Assembly: GCA_013396915.1 (NCBI GenBank)
Contig: VWZL01002573.1
Span: forward strand, 1,441,535-1,505,534
Origin: Stercorarius parasiticus
Lineage: Eukaryota > Chordata > Aves > Charadriiformes > Stercorariidae
Direction: 5' to 3'
Length of the DNA stretch: 64,000 nucleotides
Position numbers and translations under genes: made by a program. Under the pieces are notes generated by a model, which was given only the letters and a program-made list of their open reading frames with translations, searched no databases and was not told the DNA's origin. Positions 12,601-25,701 of the stretch are shown here, piece by piece; the stretch's first letter is position 1, and each line of letters begins with the position of its first letter.

Positions 12601-15600
12601 TATTTAGAAGCACTACTGTTATTACATAATACATCATGAAGACCCTCTAGAGATGGTATTACCAGAGATTATAGGCTACTTCTGAAAGCCATTAAGGATC
12701 TATTAGTTGCCAAACTGGTCCATCCATAACTTTCAGTAATGTCCTCTCTGGAGCATTACTTTCTTATCACATGATATCTGTAGTAGGGGAACTTGAGCTT
12801 TCAACCCTTGACTGTTGAAAGAAAAAGTAGCCTTGACATCTTGGCTTTTTTGTAATTAATGCCTTTATTATATTCTTGACCCAAGTTTTACAATTATTGG
12901 AGGAATGAATCAATATATCTGCTGGGATTTGTATTTTTTGCTTGTTGGTTTGGGTTTTTTTTCCACTCTCATTAGATGATTTCTGAAGTGAAAATTATGA
13001 TATGTATTTCCATGTTAATGGAAGTCTGTTGGACTAAATATAAAGTAATAAGTTCAGAATTTGGCACAGGTTGGTGAATCGGAGCAAAAAAATTGGTGTG
13101 AAATCATAAAAACCACTCTGTTAGAGAGTCGTGTTTTCTTTCAGCAGGAATGGTTTAAAAGTTATCAACTCTTTGAATACACGATGCATAAAAAAGACTT
13201 GATTATAAATTCTGGAAGAGTAATATTATTGTTTTAGAGCTATGAGCCAGTATCCTGTTACACTAGGGGCTGCCGAAGATCCAATGATATAAATGGTGAC
13301 TGCTGTAACTTTTGTAAAAATCTGGCTTTTTCAATTTCAAGTCATAAAAATGATATAAAAAATGAAAGAGTTTGCATCCATGAAGTAATACTTTGGCGTT
13401 TTTGGTATTCGTGAAGAGATTATATGCAACCTGATCTTTTGGTATATTGGAAATCTCTTGTCTCTTGATCCTTCCTCTTTTATTTAAGCATGAGAAATTT
13501 CAGATTTACTTGTGAGAGTTTTTGAAGCAGTCCAAGTGACATCATAAATGCTATGACACGTATCGGGTTTCACTTGTAGTCATTCACCTAATATCTGATA
13601 CCATTTTGAATATGTAGAACAAATATGGTTTTTTACTGGTTTGTAAAGCGAATTTCTGCAGAATGATACGTTCGTTAAGCATTCCTCGGAATTAGTTCTC
13701 TTTACTGCAGGACAAGAAAAATTTATGGCTCTAAAAAGTTTATAGGCAAATTGAAATAAGAACTCCAAAATAAATTCCTGGAATGGTTGCACTGTTGCAA
13801 ATGCATATAGAAACTCTTGTCCTATAACCTGTATCATACTGGTCCTGCGGATGTAGAGTATTGGCATAATGTATAGAGTTGTTGAACACCTGAGGATTTA
13901 AGTGTATTCAGAAATAAATTGTTATACTGTGCAGGTTGCTAAGATAAAGTGTGCGTAAAACAAGAGCAAACCATTAGTGGTATGTTTTACATGCACTTTG
14001 CAAAAGAATAAATGGCTGTACAAGGTGAAAATCGGTGAAGATCGAGGCCCGAGAGCTTTTCTAAGCAACAGAATAATAGCTCTTATTTTTGGGGATCGCA
14101 TCAAAGACCTTCCACGAAGAGAAGCGTATAGATTGTAAAGTTTGCTTTTTTCTTTACTGTAGGTGTAAAATCCGGGCTGTTCTAGAGCAAGTGGGCTGCC
14201 AAATCATTTAATCACGGGGTAGCAGTGTGTACTTTGTGTGCGAGTATGAGATTTTTGCTAGCGCCGCGCAGCAGCTCTGAGGTAGTGTGTGGGATGTTAG
14301 CTTGTCACCATTTTATTGAAGAAAAGCCCAAGAAATGTCTGATTAAGTCAGAGAAAAGTTACTGCATTATTAAAATGGGTGAATCAATTTTTTTCTTTCT
14401 TATGGTTTGTCAAATTTATAAAATATTATATTTCTCTTCAGATAGAGTTACATACTGTGTAGCTCAGAGATAATCCCTATGGTCTTGGCATATGTTACTT
14501 AATTGTCTCAGAAGGAAATACCATAAATACCATGCTGTCATCTCCCATGGGCATTTGCTCATCTGTCACAGTGGGAGCTCCAGACTGGGTGAGGTGCTCT
14601 AAGACATTTCTTAAACTATGTAAATCACAGCCATTTCTCCTTCCTACTTCCCAAATGGTCAATTATGTATAAACATGTGTTAATAAAAACTTGCTTCTTT
14701 TGCCTCCGAGGTACACACCCAGAAAGCTATGTGAGAATGATAAACTATAAATGCCATTATTATGTGATTCAACCTTTGACATAAATTACTGATTTAAAAT
14801 GCCGACAAAGATATGGAAGTCTGTGGGATTCAGGCCCAAAGTAGAAGCAAAACAAAACTATCAATAAAAGTCATTAAAGAAACAAGAGAAGTTGCTGTAT
14901 TTCTCCCGTTCTCTTTTAAGGAAACTATTTTGTATTTACCTACCGAGAGAAAAGCAATTAGAAGATTATGCTGAAAGTATGCTAAAGGCTATTTAACACA
15001 TTTGCTGCTTAATGACCTCTGTACAGGTTCAGTTGCCATATGAGATAGAAAACAGCCAAAGTTGAAGGGATACAGATTGCAAACAACTGTAGTGAATATT
15101 GATACAAATAGATAACAAAAAGGCAGCTAAAAAGGTGCGCTGTGCTTGGCTGTAGCAATGAGTAACCCCACGGGGTGTAAGGAAAAGACCTTATACTGCA
15201 ACAGTCCGCATTGTCACTGTGTTTTCTGCCTTCAAACCACCCATGGCAAGCAAGTCTTATTTGTCGGATACTTATTTACCAGTCTAAATCAACTCCTGGA
15301 CTGCGTTTACACAGGTCATGGTTATTTTGAAACAGAATCTCCGATTAAATTTACACTCATCTATACTTAGGATATAGAGTCAGTCAATAGAGTATTAAAA
15401 CTGATGCCATGCTATTGATTAATATTGCTTAAATATTTAATGGTGAAACGTTTCTGATGTGCTGAAAAATTGGTCACATGTATTGCTGCTGTATCGATGG
15501 TGAGTCCGGAAAAAGTGTTGGATCAGATTATGGGCAATTTTATGTCTGAGATAGGTAGCACTTGAGAAACAAGTGTACGAGAGCCAAATATCTTCAGAGC

Positions 15601-18600
15601 AGCTCATTAATACTTGCATAATTTCAGAGGCAAAAGGAGAAAGGTAGGAATAACACAAAACCTTGGTCTGAAAATTACTTAGTAGAACTGAAGGGGTTTC
15701 CTATATTTGTAGGAAAAATGGTGTGGTGGTGTTCTTGGTATGTAGAGGTACTTTCTGTAGTTTTTGCTAAAAAAAATAGACGATAAATAAGGTGAAGAAG
15801 GTAGCATTCTGTTGTAAAATAATGGTTTAAAAATGGGGGCCAGAGTATCATGCATGGCCAAGGCGCAAGGGACAGCCATGACGTGAGGAACACGTCAGTA
15901 CCTTCGAATTGACCCCTTCCTCCAAATCATGAATCCGACAGCCTGAACATGAGGTAATCCTCTTTCTTCCCATTTTCAAATAACAGGAATACAGATACCC
16001 TCTGAATTCAGGCTTTGCTGTTGGGGGTTACTCTCTTTTACCCAAGCCCTTAGAAAACTTTCACCGTGCAAATGTCTTTTTTACCAGCGTGCTTTCATTT
16101 AGAAGGGGGGATTTGAAGCAAAGTAATTTAAATTTTATTTTCCCATTCATGTTTCATAGCTTAACAAGCATAAATGCACTATTTTTTATTCTGTCGTTAA
16201 GAACTCTGTGTGTTAAATATCTCTATGTTTAGCACTATCAGAAGCAAAAAGCTCGCTGGAATTGTTGCTTTTTTTGACACCATGATTTTTTGTCTCATAC
16301 TTACAGGGTCAAATAGATAGTGTGAATTATGATGAATTTGTATGTTTTTCCTTCTCTCCTTAAGAAAAAAAATGTGCAGTGTAATATGAGGCATTTGAAT
16401 TTATTACCATTCATCAAAGACGGCTTTTGGCAGGATTTTATCGCCAACAAACTCATTGGCATATAAAAAACAATACGTGTGCAGTTCTGTGAAGCAGGAA
16501 AGGAAATTTGATGGGAAGGTCCATTACATCACTTGAGAAAGTATTTTTTTTTTTTTTTTGAACCAAATAAAAATCTCAGAGGCGCCATTCATATTGCTGT
16601 AGCTAAAGGCCATCATAAACCCCTGTTTTCATGGTGTGGTATATCATTACTGAACCATTAAAAAACTATACTACCTTTAAAACTGGTATTTTGTGGAGGA
16701 CAGCTTGGGAAGGGGAATGTGTCTGTGTATTTTTAAATTAGGAAAAATATTTGTCAGTTAAAAAGGTCAAGCAGCTAATAATTATTTGCATTGTTCAATT
16801 TTAAGACCGTTGTAGCTTAATGTTCTGCATATGCTTAAGCCTCTATATACGAGGAGTTTTTTAAAATGTCCATTTGTCTTTCTGCTCCAGAATCTAGTTT
16901 TCTGGGAAGACGTTAACTTAATAGTAAAATTTATTATGTCCTGATCACAGAGAGACATGAGCACGTGCACAGTTTTACATACTCGGAATAGTACGAGTGA
17001 GCTAGGAAAGCTACCTCCATCCTCGCTGCTTGTGCGGGACTGGAAAAGTGAGTACCCAGCACCTTTTAGTAGTCACAACTGTTTGAAACACCACTAATAT
17101 CTATGCCATTACAACTGCACTTAAAATGATGGTAGTAATGAATAGCTGTAATTTTATTGTAAACCCATGATTTGATTTCCTGAAGTGTCTGCTGCGAGGA
17201 GAGAGATGTGTATCCTTGAGTCATATAATGCTATTTTCCAAACATCCATCTGAATATGGAACCCTTTTCTCCCTCCTATATCCTTCATTTTGTATGATCT
17301 CACGAAATCTTGTTCTATAACCTATTTAACGATAAGCCCTTAAAACACAGTTAATATTGTAGTGCAAGTAATATCTCTTCCTGTGAAGTAGGTGAGGTGT
17401 TAAACTTTCTGTCAATGCAGCAAACATCTTGATAGTTTTATTGTGTCACAGAGATGTAAAATTATTAAACAGGATCATTTGAACACATTTTCCCTGTGCG
17501 TTTCATGTAGGGAAGTCCATGTAATTTTCATTTTTCGTTTCAAAATCATCTGCTCTACTTTTTCTGATGAGAAACTTTTATTCTGTCTTTCAGTAGAGTT
17601 ATTCATTTCCTTGCGTGTTACAGAATTAGTTAAAGCACCTAAATGATGACATATTAAAATGAATGAAAATAAGCATGGTGGTATGCGTTATAAAGCAGTC
17701 CATCTGTACTGGTTATCTGATTACGGGATATTCATTCCCTGATCATGGATGCAAATTGCATCAGCTGCTCTGTGACCTTCAAAGTCTAATTATTCTTAGT
17801 TAATATTAGGCACCTGAGTTTTAAAAAGAAAATATAGTCTGGGCGTACTTGTGATTGAAGAAGAGGAGTGTCAGTATATCACTATCGCTAATTTAAGTCC
17901 GGCTAAAATGTATGATTAATCGTATGTAAACATGAATCATACGTGTAATTTATGATCGTGTGCTACATTATGAATAGAGGAAAAACTTTCTTTTCTACAT
18001 GATTATAATATAATTTAAAAATTTAGTAGCGTAAGGCTAACATCCTACCAGAAATATGCAATCCCAAGATTAATAACCAAAGGCAAATAATAAATAGTGA
18101 CACATGTTACCAGGAGACCTGTCATTTACTTCTCCTGGTTTATTTAGCGTGCTGTGAGCTGCCTTGAACCCTCCGTGTGATCCGTAATTCCTGACTAACC
18201 TATCAGCAGGTGCTTCCAGCTGTGCGTGTGTTGTTTGCCGTGCTCTCCATGACCCGCTTGACAACTGCTTGTTCTCTGTCTGCTGCCAGGAACGAGTGCC
18301 CAAAACCCAAACAGAACTTGCGTGGGTGACGCGTTCTTGAGATGTTCAGTTCTGTGGTTCAACGTGAACAATGGAATGTATGGGAAATAAAAAAGAAGGT
18401 TAGAATGGGTGAGAAAAGAGAAGAAAAGGTTGTAAGAGAAAGCAGGGGATATATAAGGTGACATTGGAGTAATAGCGTGCTAATTAGTGAATAATACAAT
18501 ATCTATATAAACATATAACTCTAAGGAGAAATGGTGCAGCCATCACACTAAATCAAAGCCGTTTTTGTATGAAATATGATAGCAAATTACTTAAAGATAC

Positions 18601-19000
18601 TGTAGACACCAACAGGAGTATGGTAGTAAATCTGGTTGTGTGTGTATATGAAATGTGAAAAGCAAGTAGGAGGGTTCAGGAGGACACTGGCTTGAAGCTC
18701 GGTCTTACGTTATTATAAATTGTGTGATAAATGGAGTGGTGGCTGAAGTAGGCAGGCTTCCTAAAGGGATTCCATCCACAGAAGTCTTCCTGTTAGAGAA
18801 ATTCTGGGGGCCAAAACAATGCAAGGTTCCTCCTTTCAAAGTCTCTTTTAAAAACTTTAAACACTCAACTTGGTGTAAGTAAATGGTAAAGGCTCAGAAA
18901 CGGGATGATTTCAAATTTTATGCTTTTTAGAATTCTACCTTAGTGATTATTTAAAGGCCTGATCCATGTAGCTGAAGCATTTGGACTTTGCCACGGGGGG
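9661..19000. other. Non-coding stretch, mostly AT-rich
   Basis: No gene is recognised. A slightly more GC-rich segment at about 11880-12190 holds overlapping short frames without similarity to known proteins. A-rich tracts lie at 10946-10984, and a 16-T run at 16544-16559. A short inverted pair (8-bp arms at 17910-17917 and 17935-17942) is the only small dyad I noted. Confidence 0.55.
16544..16559. repeat. T16 homopolymer
   Basis: Uninterrupted run of 16 T. Confidence 0.95.
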
Positions 19001-19029
19001 TTCGGGTTAGTTGGGAGGAGGAGGAGGAG
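18995..19029 (+). repeat. G-rich tract with (GGA)n
   Basis: G6, then GGG, then GGG, then a run of GGA triplets, next to a modest cluster of CpG (19030-19070). It could form a G-quadruplex on the plus strand. No transcription-unit evidence accompanies it. Confidence 0.7.
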
Positions 19030-19714
19030 AGCCGTGAAGCAATAACGAGTGCGGAGCCGAGCATGGGAAGCGAGTGCAACAGCTGCACAAAAGCTCCAGC
19101 TCCTAATTTCTGTCTACCTTTCTTTTGCTAACGTTGAATTTTCAATTTTCAGTTGTCATGCGCAGCTGGCAGGATGAGGCAGGTTAAAAAAACCAAAAAG
19201 TAAAAAAGTAAATATTTTGACGTACTGCTCTATATTTCTTGCCTTACAGGTATGGTAGGGTCTGTTTGCAGCTCTAAAAAAATCAGCGTTTAGCACTTAG
19301 TGGTAGCGGTCAACATTAGCAAGGTAAAGAGGATGCTTGAGGGGCAGGGGAAGAGACGAAATGCCTTTTGTGAATCTCTACCTGTGTAGTAAATATTGTT
19401 TATTGTCTGGCTTTGTCCAGCAGGTACTCATTTCTCCTAAATATCCTCACAATTACACTAGGAAAGAAACCAGCTTGCATACCTCAGAAAGATGCATATA
19501 TGTATGTGTGGGGTTTTTTTCCTGCTAAAGCCCTAAAAAATGGTATAGAAGTGCTTAATACATTTGAAGAATACTAAAAATGCACTACATTTTCACAGGA
19601 GCTCTCATTATTACAGGATGAGTTAGCCTATCTGAATTAGAAATACATTAGCAAAGGGATTTGGGTAGACATGTCTATATGGATTAAACAGAGCTGCACT
19701 TTGCTTTCCTGAGG

Positions 19715-19765
19715 TTTTTTTCCCTTTTTTTTTTTTTTCCCCCCCTTTTCTTCCCTCCTCTCCTC
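19715..19765. repeat. 51-nt pure polypyrimidine tract
   Basis: Every base from 19715 to 19765 is C or T: T7-CCC-T14-C7-T4, then mixed CT. Such tracts can adopt triplex (H-DNA) structure. It could also serve as a splice-type pyrimidine tract, but no exon follows. Confidence 0.9.
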
Positions 19766-20100
19766 AATCACAATGAGAGGTGATTGAATTTATTTGGACA
19801 AAAATCCAAGCTGAACCCAGCAAAGGATATTTTCAGAGTTATCCTTTTTAGATGCTTGCCATATCAACCAAGATCTGTTTTTAGGCCCAGTTATTTAAGG
19901 CTGCCTTAAAGACTAATGAAATATAGTGTGATGGATGTTACCCCGTTTCAGGGACTTTAAAGTTACTTATTTTCAGAAATGGAGGGAAAAAAAAAAAAAC
20001 AAACCTATAATCTTCAAGCCCCGCTTTGATACTACTTTTCAAGATCATACATTCATTTTCAGTAGTAAGATGCTCTATGTAATGTAAATGTTAATCTTCC

Positions 20101-20117
20101 AAAAAAAAAAAAAAAAA
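20101..20117. repeat. A17 homopolymer
   Basis: Uninterrupted run of 17 A. No retrocopy is recognised upstream. Confidence 0.95.
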
Positions 20118-23100
20118 GTCGGTTCTGAATTTTCCTAAGGCAATATTTGCAATGGAAGGGGCAGTCTTGGAAAACAGGGTGAACACAGTTTAAAAATGCT
20201 TCTGTTTTTACCCCTGCGAGAGGTAAGATTTTAAAGGCACCTAAGTGAATTAGGAGCAACAGTGGAAATCCTCTCCCAGCTGTACAAAAATGTATTACTG
20301 CTTGACAGTTTGTGCATTTTGATAAGTGACATACTGTAGTATTAGCATTTTTGTCACTGTCTTCTTTGCAAAGCCAGATATATTTAGGCCTCTAAACCTG
20401 AAATCCTGCTTTTTGTGTGCTCTGGAGATTATAATTTTTTTTATTATTATTATTTTTACAACATGGTATATTCAGGAAAATAGCATGACATCAGTTTGTC
20501 ACTTTTTAGGTCATATTTGTATTATAGTTATAGGGTGACCCACATATCTTTGCGAGATTTTTTTTTTACAGATAGCTCTATGCAGTCATTTTTATTGAAA
20601 GCCCTTGAAAGTAATGAGTTATTATAAGTGACATCCTTAAAAAATGATTCTTTGACCTTAGATTCTTAAATTAAGATAAAACGTACGTTAAATTTTTTGG
20701 CTTACATATTTACCTTACAATGAAATAAAAATCAGGTATTTCTGTTTAAGATTATTTATACTTCTTTAGTCACGCTATATTTCCAAAGTGCACTGGAGCT
20801 TTTTATATTGAAAAATGTAACACATTTTTAAAATCAAATGAGTACAGTTGCTTTGAGAACCTTTTTAGCATTCATTTGTATTTCAGTGGTTTGACAATTG
20901 TCCTGTCTCTTCTGTTCAAGTGAAAGCGTTACCTATCAGGCATAAACAGCTAAATGCAATGCACCAAAAACATCAATGATTGCTAACTTTGGAGAGCATA
21001 AAGTAAATAAGGATGACAATGGAAACGCTAATTTACACCTGAAGAGGGCCAAAAAATGTGAAAAAAAAAATAAAATTGTCAGTTCTGGGTCTTCAGTTCA
21101 ACAGCATATTCGTAAAGAGAAAGCGCAGCTCAAACGAGGTTTAAGAATCTGACTTGAAAGGTCATGAAATTCAGATTTACATCTAAAATTCATCATATTG
21201 TTCCTCACTGTAGCAGAGATACTGCAACAAGGAGCGACGTCACTTACAGTGATTTCTCTCTGGTCGCTCTGAGGAAGAACCCACTAAGTGGAATTCCATT
21301 TTGAGAACAATTTTATCAAATTGTTATAGCTCTTCAGACTGGGCCCAAATACAGGCTGCATTTACAGGAGCTTCTAAAATGGCTATTTTTTATTAGTAAT
21401 TTGTGGAATATTAATTTCTGTATTTAACAATATGATTTCCATATTTTTGCTCCACAGTTCAGTTGAGAGGGGTAAAATTAAATGTTTGTTGTTTGCAATG
21501 TACATGAACTATAACTAGGGGAATGAAATTATGTCTTAATAAGAAAAATGAGGAGTACATTAAAAAATTGCCCCTTAGAATGAAACAGAACCATAATATA
21601 AATTTTCTCTGCAGCGTCTTTGTATACGAAGTAGAGCGCCGTCCAGGCAAGGAGAAAAGGGAGAAGGGTCTCTTCCCACACTGGGGAGCTCCGAGGATTT
21701 TCACAGCTTTGGGAAAGTTGATGCACACATCAGGAGAGCCAAGAATATCGTTGTTTAAGCGCTTGCTTGCCTTTTTCTCAGTCAGGCAGAGTAGTGAGGA
21801 GAAGCTAGATCCTCCATGTCCTCCATATGTCTGCCTGCGATTTAGGTGAAAATTTGATTCCGAGTATGAAAACTTTCCAGGTTTATTCCTGTGTAAAGTT
21901 TTGATTTCAGCGTCTTGGCATTTTCAGTTAAAAAACATTTTGCTGGAAAAATCTTTATGCGCTTAACACAGAAAGAATGAAAACAGTGATGCAAAGACTG
22001 TTTCATTTAATACCTTTTTTTTTCTTTTCTTTTTTTTTTTCACATGCAAAGAACCTTATTTGACGAAATTCAGCCCACAGTGTTCAAGAAACTGTCTGCA
22101 TTTTTTACCTATTTTTGTCTCACTGGAAGAGTTACGGCGGGTGATGCAAGTGCAATGGCAGTGCAGAGTTCCTGCAGAGTAGAAAGGAGGGACTGAGGAG
22201 CAATGTAAATAAAATTTCAATAGCAGAAATACAATACCAAATTACAAAAGGGGAAATATCCATCTGGACCACAGTAATCTAGAAAAACAAACTAATTTTA
22301 AACTTCCCACTTCTGCAGTATCTAAGCAACTCACAGATTTCCATTTAGTCTCCAGCACGTTTCCATGAATTGGGGAAGAACCTTTATTCTCAAGCAGATA
22401 CCCTCTAGTGAAGAAAGAAACTCAAGAAGCTCCAAAGCCCTATGTGCAAATAGATACTGTTATGTCTATCCCCACGTCTTATATGTCATAGCAAATCTAA
22501 AAAGTAACTCTAATTGGATATTTTGTGGTAAACTTTGTGACATTGCAATGTAGGTGTTAGTTCTTTCCCGTGCGGTAACTATGTTCTTCTGAATTTCCAC
22601 TGTTCTAACCGAGAACACATTTCCCTCTAGTCAGTCTAAATTCAATATTCTTCTAACAGAGGATGTTGGCCTCAAAAGGCAGTTTTTTTGTAAACAGCGT
22701 ATTGATTTCATACTTCTAGTTGTAGCAGAATGTAACCAATGTATTTCTGGTTGCGTGTACTTCTTGTATTAAAATATTGGGTGTAGATTGCCTTAGTTAG
22801 CAGACTTTGTCAAGAAATACTCCATAAAATAATGTTAATCATTATTCTGTCTTCATTTCACTACATATTTAATTTACAATAGATTAGAGAAATGACTTCA
22901 TTACAGGTATTTAGAGTAGATTAGTAAATTCGTTTGTGCTGATTGAGTCCACATTGATTTGTGATGATTGGCTCCACGGCATATACATCTGGTATGAGGG
23001 TGACCTGAAAAAGTATAACTGTGCCGGGTCTGTCTTCCTGTTATAATTGTATGGGCTTACTTCATTGGGTTATGTGTACATTATTGCAATTGAACTAAAA

Positions 23101-25679
23101 TAGGTCTGTTTTTCACTGTGTGCAATTTAGTCATGCATCAATACATTTTTAATTAAAAGTGTATGACAGGTACAATAGTAGAGTGCTCCAAATAATTTTC
23201 TAAAGCAGTCCGTTTCCTCAAAGACAGGTAATCAGAATCTGTCTCAGTTAGTCAGGGAATGTATAATTTTTTATTAATATATATGAATAAGCATCCAAAA
23301 ACTTTACGCTAAATTGTCAGATTTTGGTCGCGAGCCCTTTACTGTGAATATTTCAAGTTCATAATAGCAAAGTAAGGTGGTGATCTTGAGAGGAGAAAAA
23401 GATATTGCTGGACAACTTGATTAGCGCATTTTGTAGTAACAGGCAGCAACAGAATAGCATATCACGATATAAACTCTTCGATCACCTGTCAGGGAGGGAG
23501 CTATGGCAGATAGCTCCATTGGGGTATCTCTTCCCAAGGTCGGTGGGACAGTTAGTGGTAGATAACCGGATTGATGTTTCTCCATCGTCTCCTTCCTTAC
23601 TACTGCCAAAGGAACTTGAAAAGAAGGGTGTTTCCTGCAAGAACATGAGGACTCCTGTGGGGCAGATTATGATCTGCCTTAAAATAGCTTGGTCCTATAA
23701 GGCTGCCTTACCAGTAAAACAAACAACTGTAGAAGGATCTTCCCACTGAAATGACTTTAAGATGGCATTATAAGTATGTAAAGTAGTTAGGATGATAAAA
23801 AGAGGTTTAATAGCCATTTATCAATTTCTAGCTTAAATACCAGAGCTGATGCTGGGATCTAGATTGTCTGAGAGTCTTGTCGTAACAGGGAGTTGGCAGA
23901 AGTTGACTGAGGTTCCAGGGTGCCCTGAACCGTGCTTGGATACTTGGCTGCATGGTTGTAATGTCAGAGTTGGCAAAGATAAGCGAGATTCTGTGCCTAC
24001 CCATTCCCCTTGTTTTCTTAAGCACGTCACACACACTGAGGTGCTATTAGAATAAAATAAAACAACAATGCATTACCTTTCCTCATTTTTATTGAATGAA
24101 TTTAAAAATTACCCCAAAAGTCGGGGGTTTTCTTGGTGGTGGTTTGGTTTTTTCTGTTGTTTTTGGTTTTGTTTTCAGCTAACCCGAAAATCTCTGTTCA
24201 GATTTATTGCTCTGGTAAATGTGTAAAACAAGACAAAGCTGCCCATCTATCATTTCACCAGTTAACATCTTCTGCAGTTTCTTCTTACTATTTTGCCAAA
24301 CAAAGGAAAAATTATGAGTGGTATTTCAGTGCCCTGATATTTGTGCAAATTATGATTCCAGTTGTCTGAAGAGTGTGGCAAAGCTGTAGATACTCTCCCT
24401 GCCCAGATAATATTTCTTTAGTTCTGAGTGTTTGTAATGAGAGCACCCTGGAGGAGTTTCTTTGATGCTAGTAGATTAAGGGTCATCAGTTTTATTTCTA
24501 CATGAATCTCGTAAATAGATCTAGTTTACTGAGTATTTCATTTTAGCACAGTGTCCTTATTCAGAACACCTCAATTTTCCTTCTTTTTCTTCCATTTAAC
24601 AGCCACAACCTTGGTAGGATTGTTGCCGCCTCTTCTACTGACTACCAGAGGCAATTTGACCAAAATAGGTTTGGTCAGCAAAAGGTGATCAGGATGTCCT
24701 GCGCTTTGCTCTTTTTCGTATCCTCAGAAAGGACTGAGAATATCAGAAATAAAGTAATTCGCGGCTGTTCTTTGTTCGTGTTCCAGGATTACACAAGGGA
24801 ATTTTTCAGATATGTAAGTTGATATCAACCCTGGTCTCGTTCTGGTTGTCTTTGCTCTTAGACACTGTGGCCAGGAATGACACAAGAAACATGACCAGCT
24901 ATGATTTGTAATTGATTTAGGAGGCCTTCTCCTGACTGTCCATGGCAAATGAGGGAAGAGAATATAGTGTCTTCAAAAAATCACTTTCCTCTTAGCTAAG
25001 TGTATAAACACTATCACGCATTAAGAGTAAATTAGGGAATAATTTTCGCAGGAAATCATTAGAGTACACACTTCGGGTTTTGGGTGGCAGATATTTCCAT
25101 GCACGTCTGCATTGTTAAAAATTCTTTCGTTTCCATAGCTCTGAAATCAGAGTTTATCAAGTAGCTTCTTTAAAAACAAAACAAGACAAAACAAAGTATC
25201 AGGACAATTACAAACGAAACGCTGTGAATTATGGTTTTTTTCATTATTGTTACTTATTTTCTCACAAAAATGAAAGGAAAAAAATCACTGTAAGGTTAAA
25301 TGAAACATTTGACACATTTGACTTTAAATGTTTTCCTTCCATTTTCCGTTTTAAAAATATATCACTTTGAAGCTTTTTAAATAATCTCTCTGCAATTATT
25401 TTACTCATTTTCTTTCTTAACCTTAGCTCCCATTTAACATAATTTTTTTTTGCTCCGGTATATATGCTGTAGTATAGACATAGAAATTGCACGGTGACAT
25501 TCTTTTCTGCTCTTCGGTGTGCTATTGTAGTTACATTTGTAGTTACATACATACATTGAATTTGAAGTACTAAGTGTTTAGATAGGAAATCCTCCCTCTT
25601 TTCCTTTCTTTCATGTAAACCACGTCAGAGACAATATGGAAAACTTGGATTCTATTTCACTCTGTGTGTTTTCGTATGT

Positions 25680-25701
25680 ACCTACCTCCTCAGAGGTAGG
25701 T
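25680..25701. repeat. Perfect 9-bp hairpin with 4-nt loop
   Basis: ACCTACCTC and GAGGTAGGT pair perfectly around CTCA. The flanks pair only weakly, so it is too short for a microRNA precursor. Confidence 0.8.

Noticed and set aside
25680..25701. let-7 precursor
   Set aside because: Only the seven-base seed word agrees; the rest of the mature sequence and the long stem are absent.
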